Assembly: GCA_023437885.1 (NCBI GenBank)
Contig: JAEZFH010000221.1
Coordinates: forward strand, 1 to 5,045
Source of the DNA: Bacillota bacterium
Lineage (GTDB): Bacteria; Bacillota; Clostridia; Lachnospirales; Lachnospiraceae
Length of the DNA: 5,045 nucleotides
Direction: 5' to 3'
Shown here: positions 1 to 5,045 of the stretch, in pieces
Layout: the number at the start of each line of letters is the position of its first letter
How positions within the stretch are numbered: position 1 is the stretch's first letter
The notes under the pieces: model-generated
What the model was told of the DNA's origin: nothing
Databases searched by the model: none
Seen by the model: the letters and a program-made list of their open reading frames with translations, nothing else
Made by a program: the position numbers and the translations under genes

Positions 1-1
1 C

Positions 2-577
2 AGCTGTATCCTGCTGGGGATATTCGCTGCCGCAGTAGTGATTAAGCTGTTCGAACGCAGAGAGTTCCTCTGCAGTGTTGTCGGAGTGATCTTAATTGTG
101 TCACTGACAGGAACGGGTATCTATGACTTTATCACAGTTTTAAAAAAGAACACGCCGGATACGGCAATTGTACTTGATTTGGATCATGAGCTGACCCGGT
201 GGGTGAAGGATAACAGCAATTCCCAGGATATCTTTCTGACCTCCAATTATACGATTAATCAGGCGGTGCTGGGAGGAGCAATGCTATATGAAGGCTGGCC
301 TTATTATCCCTGGTCTGCCGGATATGATACGGACTACCGGACCTCCCAGGTGAAGCAGATGTACGAAGCAGATACCCCTTCGGAGCTGGAGGCGCTGGTG
401 AAGGACAACCGGATCCGTTACATTATCGTCGACCGCGATAACCGGGAAAGTACGGATTACATGGTAAATGAGGGCAATATCAGTATGACCTACGAATGTG
501 TCTACAGCTTAGGAGAAGGGGAGTGGAGGACGGCAATCTATGATACCCGGAGGCCTCTTTCCAGCAGTAAGGAGTGA
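2..577 (+). CDS. C-terminal part of a multi-spanning membrane protein, probable GT-C-type glycosyltransferase (5'-truncated)
   Basis: The reading frame is already open at the left edge and ends at TGA 575-577, so only the last 191 residues are visible. The true start lies outside; the GTG at 38 falls inside a hydrophobic stretch and is not a likely start. Two hydrophobic segments come first (about bases 2-55 and 65-130), separated by the charged stretch FERRE. A soluble tail of about 145 residues follows. It contains an aromatic motif GWPYYPWSAGYD (from base 293), then YR..QVKQMYEAD, then RYIIVD (from base 416). From memory, this order resembles the C-terminal extracytoplasmic domain of bacterial and archaeal GT-C-like transferases, where a GYxGWxWSxG motif precedes an R..D/V..iY element. 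That places the tail outside the membrane. The exact family, donor and acceptor cannot be named, because the N-terminal catalytic loop is missing. Its neighbours, a UDP-galactopyranose mutase and a lipid-sugar synthase-like GT2, support a role in surface glycan assembly. Confidence 0.7.
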   Translation, partial: SCILLGIFAAAVVIKLFERREFLCSVVGVILIVSLTGTGIYDFITVLKKNTPDTAIVLDLDHELTRWVKDNSNSQDIFLTSNYTINQAVLGGAMLYEGWPYYPWSAGYDTDYRTSQVKQMYEADTPSELEALVKDNRIRYIIVDRDNRESTDYMVNEGNISMTYECVYSLGEGEWRTAIYDTRRPLSSSKE

Positions 578-704
578 TTAAAATGTAAATTCCAATTCTT
601 TTTTGCAGCATACTTTATCAATTGCTCGATTTCTGAAAAAAGAAACGGAATTTATATTTCAGATATTTCCAAGAAATAGATTAATCATCAGAGGAGAAAA
701 GAAT
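578..704 (+). other. AT-rich intergenic gap upstream of glf
   Basis: These 127 bp are about 26% GC by hand count, much lower than the flanking genes, as expected for a bacterial intergenic region that could hold a promoter. I found no -35/-10 pair close to consensus with 16-18 bp spacing. A 7-bp inverted repeat, TCTGAAA (632-638) and TTTCAGA (657-663), has an 18-nt loop and no following T-run, so it is not a convincing terminator. The mutase frame stays open back to about 603, but the extra 34 residues do not resemble the family N terminus. The only clear signal is the ribosome binding site near the 3' end. Confidence 0.6.
691..696 (+). promoter_or_regulatory. Ribosome binding site of glf
   Basis: GAGGAG lies 8 nt before the ATG at 705. 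It decides the start of the mutase: the alternative upstream TTG at 603 has no comparable site and would add 34 residues in front of the nucleotide-binding fold. Confidence 0.85.
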
Positions 705-1799
705 ATGAATTATCGATATGTTATAGTAGGTGCGGGACTCGCAGGCTTAACGATGGCAGAGAGGATTGCAAACGGATTGGGGGAAAAGGTTCTCGTTATT
801 GAGAAGCGCAGCCACATCGGAGGAAATGTATATGATTCTTATAACGAGGACGGAATATTGATTCATAATTACGGACCCCATATATTCCATACCAATGATA
901 AAGGGGTGTATGACTATCTCTCCGCCTTTACCAAATGGAATGATTTCTGGCATAGGGTCCTGACCTATGTGGATGGTAATCTGGTGCCGATGCCCATTAC
1001 TGTGGAAACCATCAACAAGCTCTATAATCTTAATCTGGATTGCTCCCAGGTGGAGGCGTTCTTAAAGCAGCAGGCAGCAGAGCTTCCGGAAATCAGGACA
1101 AGCAAGGATGTGGCCTTAAGCAAGGTAGGCCAGGATATTTATGAGAAAATCTTTGAGAGCTATACCAGAAAGCAGTGGGGCATTGATCCCAGTGAGCTGG
1201 ATACCTCCGTTATTTCAAGAATACCGATCCGGCTGAACCGGGACACCAGGTATTTTGCGGATAAATACCAGGGAATGCCCGCCCATGGCTATACAAAGAT
1301 GTGTGAGAAAATGATTGCCAATAAGAATATCAAGCTGTTGCTCAATACGGATTACCGTGAGGTGATGGGGGATATCACTTATGAAACCCTGATCTATACG
1401 GGAGCCACCGATGAATTCTATCAGTACAGGCACGGCAAATTGTCCTATCGCAGTGTGAATTTTGTATTCGAAACCTATGACACGGAGCGGTTCCAGGAAG
1501 CGCCGGTTGTAAATTATCCCAATGATTATGACTATACAAGAATTACGGAATACAAGCAGCTGACCTGGCAGCAGCATAAAAAAACCACCATCGGCAAGGA
1601 GTTCCCCTGCTCGGAGGGAGAGCCCTACTATCCGTTCCCGACCAGGGAATGCAAGGCACAGTTTGCATTGTACGAGGAGGAGATGAAACGGGAGAAAAAT
1701 ATAGTCTTCCTTGGCAGACTTGCAGAATACCGCTACTATAACATGGATGCGGTAGTAAGAAGAGCTTTGGATGCATATGAAGCCCTGGTGGCTAAATAG
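705..1799 (+). CDS. glf: UDP-galactopyranose mutase
   Basis: This flavoenzyme interconverts UDP-galactopyranose and UDP-galactofuranose in the cytoplasm, using reduced FAD, and supplies the donor for galactofuranose-containing surface glycans. The 364 residues match the usual bacterial length (about 365-390). The N terminus is a Rossmann fold: beta strand YVIVGAGLAG with GxGxxG at 9-14, and E33 at the end of the second strand (VLVIEKR) to bind the adenosine ribose. Family signatures follow in order: GGN at 39-41, NYGPHIFHT at 55-63, YTRKQWG at 153-159, RIPIRLNRDTRYF at 172-184, YDYTRI at 275-280, EPYYPFPT at 306-313 and GRLAEYRYYNMD at 337-348. By spacing, W158, R172, Y183 and R279 correspond to the substrate-binding W160, R174, Y185 and R280 of the E. 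coli/Klebsiella enzymes; the two arginines hold the UDP diphosphate. Nothing essential appears missing. The gene starts 127 bp after the upstream membrane protein and ends 178 bp before the GT2 gene, all on the same strand, so co-transcription is possible but not shown. Confidence 0.97.
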   Translation: MNYRYVIVGAGLAGLTMAERIANGLGEKVLVIEKRSHIGGNVYDSYNEDGILIHNYGPHIFHTNDKGVYDYLSAFTKWNDFWHRVLTYVDGNLVPMPITVETINKLYNLNLDCSQVEAFLKQQAAELPEIRTSKDVALSKVGQDIYEKIFESYTRKQWGIDPSELDTSVISRIPIRLNRDTRYFADKYQGMPAHGYTKMCEKMIANKNIKLLLNTDYREVMGDITYETLIYTGATDEFYQYRHGKLSYRSVNFVFETYDTERFQEAPVVNYPNDYDYTRITEYKQLTWQQHKKTTIGKEFPCSEGEPYYPFPTRECKAQFALYEEEMKREKNIVFLGRLAEYRYYNMDAVVRRALDAYEALVAK

Positions 1800-1977
1800 T
1801 TATCGGGCGGTATATGGATAGGATGCCCCAGGCATTGTATGGAAGCATGCGCAGACAGATTCCGGGGACGGGCGGCGTACAGGACCGGAAAAGGCGCCGA
1901 AAGTCTGGCATAGATACCGGAGCAGGTACCAGAGTTACGATAGCATGCCATGAGAAGAATTAACGGAGGGATGTAAG
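1800..1977 (+). other. GC-rich intergenic gap, no supported gene
   Basis: These 178 bp are about 54% GC by hand count, higher than expected for non-coding DNA and twice the upstream gap. A 49-codon ATG frame (1814-1963) encodes a very basic peptide (11 K/R, including RKRRRK). It has only a weak GGGCGG 3 nt before its ATG and no family resemblance, so I do not call it a gene. A small hairpin, ATGCC (1823-1827) / GGCAT (1831-1835) with a 3-nt loop, lacks a T-run. The palindrome GCATGC occurs twice (1845-1850 and 1943-1948). I see no promoter or intrinsic terminator here. Confidence 0.5.
1965..1970 (+). promoter_or_regulatory. Ribosome binding site selecting a TTG start
   Basis: GGAGGG lies 7 nt before the TTG at 1978 and fixes that codon as the start of the GT2 gene. 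An ATG at 1971-1973 directly abuts the site but is followed at once by TAA (1974-1976), so it cannot start a protein. Confidence 0.8.
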
Positions 1978-2685
1978 TTGGATAAATTGTATATTGTAAT
2001 TCCTGCTTATAATGAGGAAGCAAATATTGAGAAGGTAATCAGGGACTGGTATCCGGTCGTAGATCGAATTGGAAACGGAAGCAGACTGGTAATTATCGAT
2101 GATGGCAGCAGGGATGGGACCTATTCCATTCTCCAAAAGTTCGGCAAAGAGCGGGAGGCACTGGAACCCATCACCAAGCCCAACGGCGGGCATGGAGCAA
2201 CCGTATTGTACGGGTATCACTATGCGGTTAATGCAGGTGCGGATTATGTATTTCAGACAGATTCCGACGGACAGACACTGCCGGAGGAATTCTGGCCTTT
2301 CTGGGAACAGAGGAATGCCTATGATATGATAATCGGGTACAGGAGAGGAAGACAGGATGGATTTTCCCGGGTATTTGTCACAAAGACCCTAAAATTAGTT
2401 CTGTGGTTATGCTTTCATGTGAGTATCACGGACGCCAATACTCCGTTCCGGCTGATGAAGACCGCCACCTTAAAGGAGCAGTTAAAGCTGGTACCGGAGA
2501 ACTTTAATTTATCCAATGTTATGATATCCGTAATCTATGCGCGAAAGAAGCTTGCCGTAAAATATATGCCGGTTACCTTCCGTCCCAGACAGGGCGGCGT
2601 AAATTCCATTAATATGAAGAAAATCATACGAATAGGCAGGCAGGCGGTTCAGGATTTCCGAAGAATTAATAAGGATTTGAGATAA
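1978..2685 (+). CDS. GT2 family glycosyltransferase, polyprenyl-phosphate sugar synthase-like
   Basis: This GT-A-fold transferase probably moves a sugar from a nucleotide sugar to polyprenyl phosphate at the cytoplasmic membrane face, as dolichol-phosphate mannose synthases do. The 235 residues show the family's order of motifs: YIVIPAYNEEANI at 5-17, VIIDDGSRDGT at 38-48, a donor-contact segment NGGHGATVLYGYHYAVNAGADYV at 69-91, the metal-binding DSD at 95-97 in QTDSDGQ, YRRGRQDG at 121-128, TDANTPFRLMK at 151-161 and FRPRQGGVNSIN at 201-212. A hydrophobic stretch at about 137-150 (LKLVLWLCFHVSI) may sit at the membrane surface. There is no C-terminal pair of membrane helices such as GtrB-type proteins have, so it resembles the short DPM1-type enzymes. 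The start is TTG, chosen for its ribosome binding site and because MDKLYIVIPAYNE is the normal N terminus. The next gene follows after 17 bp and encodes a GT-C-like membrane protein, a typical pairing of lipid-sugar maker and user. The sugar cannot be read from sequence; another GT2 acceptor remains possible. Confidence 0.88.
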   Translation: MDKLYIVIPAYNEEANIEKVIRDWYPVVDRIGNGSRLVIIDDGSRDGTYSILQKFGKEREALEPITKPNGGHGATVLYGYHYAVNAGADYVFQTDSDGQTLPEEFWPFWEQRNAYDMIIGYRRGRQDGFSRVFVTKTLKLVLWLCFHVSITDANTPFRLMKTATLKEQLKLVPENFNLSNVMISVIYARKKLAVKYMPVTFRPRQGGVNSINMKKIIRIGRQAVQDFRRINKDLR

Positions 2686-2699
2686 AAGGACGGGTAGGG
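2686..2699 (+). promoter_or_regulatory. Ribosome binding region of the DUF2298 gene, start ambiguous
   Basis: Two weak purine cores sit between the GT2 stop and the next gene: AAGGA (2686-2690), 12 nt before ATG 2703, and AGGG (2696-2699), 3 nt before ATG 2703 and 9 nt before a second in-frame ATG at 2709. Spacing slightly favours 2709, which would shorten the protein by two residues. The 17-bp gap suggests translation linked to the GT2 gene. Confidence 0.5.
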
Positions 2700-2702
2700 C
2701 AT

Positions 2703-5045
2703 ATGAATATGAAAAAGATGATTTATTCAATTATAGCAATCATACTGTTATTAGCCGGAAAGGTATTGCTCAAGGGAGATTATCCTGCCTTCCTGCAATG
2801 GTGGGCCACGGCTGCGATTTTGGGAATTATCTTCCTTCCGGTCACGGCCCTTTTATTTCAAAGGTTTCATGACAGGGGATATCTGTTCTCCAAAGCAATC
2901 GGAGTGGCGGTAACCGGTTATCTGATGTGGCTGTTTTCCTCCCTGCGCCTGATGAAGTTTACACCCTTATCCTGCATGCTCTGCGTTGCATTAAGCCTGC
3001 TTCTGAATGTGGGTATCTTACTATGGAGAAAAAAATCAGGAGATGCCGTACATTCTCTGGAACGATATCCTGAGAGAGGAGTTGTGGATGCGGCAATTGC
3101 CGAAGAACTGATGTTTTTTGGCATCTTTCTTCTCTTTACCTATATTCGGTGCTTTAAGCCGGAGGCTTACGGTACGGAAAAATTCATGGATTTTGGTTTT
3201 ATGACCAGCATGCTGAGAAGCGACTATATGCCGCCTCAGGATTTCTGGTTCTCCGGTACGAAGCTGAACTATTATTATGTCGGACAGTATATCGCAGCCT
3301 ATTTGACCAAGCTCTCCCAGGTGAAGGTATCCGATTCGTATAATCTTATGCTGATGATGGTAGGAGCTTTTACGGCGGTGCTTCCCTATTCCCTGATCTA
3401 TAATGTGGTACTGCATTTTATGAGGCGCAGGGTAGAGAATGGAAAAAGATTCTCTGAGAATGGAAAAAGATTCTTTGAGAATGGTAAAGAAATATCCGGG
3501 AATGGTAAAGAATTTTCCGGGAATACGAAAGAACTCCCGAGAAAGCTCCGTTTCCTGCCCGTTCTCAGCGGTATTCTTGCAGGTGCAGGAGTATGTATAG
3601 CAGGAAATATGCATTTTCCTGCTTACCGGTGGTTTGAGCCGGTGGTGAAAAAGTTCTTCGGTATGGAGGTAAGCGGTGAAGGTAGTTGGTTCCCGGGTAC
3701 TTATTGGTTTCCGGATGCAACCAGGTTCATAGGCTATCATCCGGAAACTTCGGATAAGACGATACATGAATTTCCTGCGTATTCCTTCGTACTGGGGGAT
3801 CTTCATGCGCATGTGATTAACATCCTCTTTGTATTAACCGTACTTGGATTATTGTATTCCTGGCTGATGCAGAGGGAGGAGATTGGAGAGAGCAAGCCTT
3901 CCGTCTGGAAGGAAATATTTCATCCGGTCATTCTCATGCTGTACTTCTTCATTGGTTTATTTCATATGACGAATTTTTGGGATTTCCCGATTTATTATGT
4001 AGTATCGGGGGGAGTTATTCTATTTTCCAATCTGGTTGTATATAATTTTAAAGGAAAAGCCCTGTGGCTGACAGGCCTGCAGGGAGCCCTTGTTTTTGTA
4101 TTATCCTATCTGGTCAGCCTGCCCTTTACCATTAATTTTGATCAGATATCCACAAAACCCTGTCTTACCGTCGCACGCACTCCTCTCAACCAATTAATTA
4201 TTCTATGGGGATTGCCAATATTCGTGGTAATCAGCTTCATCGGCGCTCTAATCTCAAACCACAGGAGGGGGCGGAAGGAGGAAGAGGTAGAGCAGAAGAA
4301 GAGACAACCGGTGATTTTCCGTTTTTTGGCTTCTCTGGAGGCATCCGATCTTTTCTTTGTAGTTCTTGGTTTATGTGCGATTGGACTTGTGCTTCTGCCG
4401 GAGGTTATCTATGTCGAGGATATTTATTCCGGAGATTATAAGCGTGCAAATACAATGTTTAAGCTTACTTACCAGGCATTTATTATGTTTGGTTTATGCT
4501 TTGGGTATATTCTGCCCAGGCTTCTTGCCTACGGAAGAACGCCGAGACAGAAAAGATATGCCGCCACAGGGCTGGTACTGTTCCTGCTTACCCTGGCTTA
4601 TATTCAGAATGCAGTAAATGCCTGGTATGGCAATATTTTCGATAGAAACGGCTATGAGGGATTGGATGCAACCGCATTTATGGAAACGACGATGCCGGAG
4701 GATGCGCTGGCAACGGATTGGCTGAATGAGAATATCACCGGGACGCCAGTCGTTCTGGAAGCGAACGGTGACAGCTATACCGATTATCAGAGGGTTTCCG
4801 TGATTACCGGTCTGCCGACACTTCTTGGCTGGCGTACTCACGAATGGCTGTGGAAGGGAGATCCGGAGCTTCTGGATGCAAGAGCTGCCGATATCCAGAC
4901 AATCTATACCTCTGCAGAGAAGGATATGGTTCTATCATTGATACAGGAATATCATATTGCCTATATCTATGTCGGCAAGCTGGAACAGGAAAAGTACGGA
5001 ACGGTCAATCACGAATTACTTAAGTCACTTGGGAGAGTTGTGTAT
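2703..5045 (+). CDS. DUF2298 ('YYY' motif) polytopic membrane protein, putative GT-C-type glycosyltransferase (3'-truncated)
   Basis: The frame starts at ATG 2703 and is open to the window end, giving 781 residues with no stop. Family features of DUF2298 (Chlor_Arch_YYY) appear in order: about four N-terminal membrane segments within residues 7-115; EELMFFGIFLLFTYIR (134-149), then P153, EKFMD (159-163), MPPQDFW (176-182) and LNYYYVGQY (188-196) with the diagnostic YYY at 190-192; FPDATRFIG, HEFPAYSF (355-362) and GDLHAHV (365-371); NFWDFP (424-429); LPEVIYVED (565-573) and RANTMFK (581-587). Further membrane helices lie between these blocks. The tail from about 672 (DWLNEN) is soluble and contains GWRTHEWLW (709-717), then ARAADIQTIY and an IAYIYVGKLE strand; I infer that it lies outside the cell. 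The family has no proven reaction that I know of. Its topology and its GT2 neighbour suggest a GT-C transferase using a polyprenyl-phosphate sugar (inference). Two highly charged loops, the repeat at 245-279 and one near 520-536 (HRRGRKEEEVEQKKRQ), are probably cytoplasmic by the positive-inside rule. Confidence 0.9.
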   Translation, partial: MNMKKMIYSIIAIILLLAGKVLLKGDYPAFLQWWATAAILGIIFLPVTALLFQRFHDRGYLFSKAIGVAVTGYLMWLFSSLRLMKFTPLSCMLCVALSLLLNVGILLWRKKSGDAVHSLERYPERGVVDAAIAEELMFFGIFLLFTYIRCFKPEAYGTEKFMDFGFMTSMLRSDYMPPQDFWFSGTKLNYYYVGQYIAAYLTKLSQVKVSDSYNLMLMMVGAFTAVLPYSLIYNVVLHFMRRRVENGKRFSENGKRFFENGKEISGNGKEFSGNTKELPRKLRFLPVLSGILAGAGVCIAGNMHFPAYRWFEPVVKKFFGMEVSGEGSWFPGTYWFPDATRFIGYHPETSDKTIHEFPAYSFVLGDLHAHVINILFVLTVLGLLYSWLMQREEIGESKPSVWKEIFHPVILMLYFFIGLFHMTNFWDFPIYYVVSGGVILFSNLVVYNFKGKALWLTGLQGALVFVLSYLVSLPFTINFDQISTKPCLTVARTPLNQLIILWGLPIFVVISFIGALISNHRRGRKEEEVEQKKRQPVIFRFLASLEASDLFFVVLGLCAIGLVLLPEVIYVEDIYSGDYKRANTMFKLTYQAFIMFGLCFGYILPRLLAYGRTPRQKRYAATGLVLFLLTLAYIQNAVNAWYGNIFDRNGYEGLDATAFMETTMPEDALATDWLNENITGTPVVLEANGDSYTDYQRVSVITGLPTLLGWRTHEWLWKGDPELLDARAADIQTIYTSAEKDMVLSLIQEYHIAYIYVGKLEQEKYGTVNHELLKSLGRVVY
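3435..3539 (+). repeat. Five tandem 21-bp repeats inside the DUF2298 gene (heptapeptide repeat)
   Basis: Five consecutive 21-bp units start at 3435, 3456, 3477, 3498 and 3519. They keep the reading frame and encode ENGKRFS, ENGKRFF, ENGKEIS, GNGKEFS and GNTKELP (residues 245-279). Units 1 and 2 differ at one base in 21, units 3 and 4 at three bases, and unit 5 is the most diverged. This fits local duplication with older copies towards the 3' end. The array lies between MRRRV and RKLRF, after a predicted membrane helix, so it extends a positively charged, probably cytoplasmic loop. Any change in copy number would keep the frame. Confidence 0.93.

Noticed and set aside
632..663. 7-bp inverted repeat TCTGAAA/TTTCAGA as terminator or operator
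   Set aside because: The 18-nt loop, AT-rich stem and lack of a T-run make it a poor terminator, and there is no regulator context to support an operator.
603..704. 34-residue N-terminal extension of glf from a TTG start
   Set aside because: The sequence is AT-rich, has no good ribosome binding site, and would precede the Rossmann strand that normally begins within a few residues of the start; ATG 705 has GAGGAG at 8 nt.
1823..1835. Hairpin ATGCC-CCA-GGCAT as glf terminator
   Set aside because: A five-base-pair stem without a following T-run is too weak for an intrinsic terminator.
1800..1913. Stop-codon read-through extension of glf (37 more codons in frame)
   Set aside because: The mutase is already of full family length and ends normally after its last conserved helix; the extra residues (Gly/Arg/Cys-rich) resemble nothing in the family.
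1814..1963. 49-codon basic small protein gene
   Set aside because: It has only a weak GGGCGG site 3 nt before the ATG, no recognised family and no conservation evidence; kept only as a question about the GC-rich gap.
3036..3812. Long open frame on the minus strand (258 codons)
   Set aside because: It lies wholly inside the DUF2298 gene on the opposite strand. The + strand frame shows family motifs on both sides and within it, while the minus translation has no recognisable motif and is partly low complexity where it crosses the tandem repeats.
4205..4617. Two short overlapping + strand open frames within the DUF2298 gene
   Set aside because: They are out of frame with the large gene, lack ribosome binding sites and family motifs, and overlap the conserved LPEVIYVED and RANTMFK coding region.

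Overview
The window looks like part of a cell-surface glycan assembly locus from a Gram-positive bacterium. It probably comes from a member of the Clostridia, perhaps Lachnospiraceae. This is an inference from the strong GGAGG-type ribosome binding sites, the mixed codon use of moderate GC, and the mix of protein families; no taxonomic marker is present. All genes lie on the + strand. Two of the four are cut by the window edges.

Layout: (1) bases 2-577 hold the C-terminal end of a multi-spanning membrane protein, probably a GT-C-type glycosyltransferase. (2) An AT-rich gap (578-704, 26% GC by hand count) leads to (3) a complete UDP-galactopyranose mutase, glf (705-1799, 364 aa), with its FAD-binding and active-site motifs intact. 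(4) A GC-rich gap of 178 bp (1800-1977, 54% GC) contains no gene I can support. (5) A GT2 glycosyltransferase of the dolichol/polyprenyl-phosphate sugar synthase type (1978-2685, 235 aa, TTG start) is followed after only 17 bp by (6) a large DUF2298 ('YYY') polytopic membrane protein. This last gene starts at 2703 and is still open at base 5045 (781 codons visible). It carries five tandem 21-bp repeats that encode a seven-residue repeat in a predicted cytoplasmic loop.

How the genes may work together (inference): the GT2 enzyme would load a sugar onto a polyprenyl phosphate on the cytoplasmic side. A GT-C membrane transferase such as the DUF2298 protein, or its upstream neighbour, would use that lipid-linked sugar on the outer face. 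The mutase would supply UDP-galactofuranose for the same or a linked glycan. The two truncated membrane proteins end in similar C-terminal extracytoplasmic domains, which suggests related or paired roles. No RNA gene, mobile element, CRISPR array or convincing terminator was seen.
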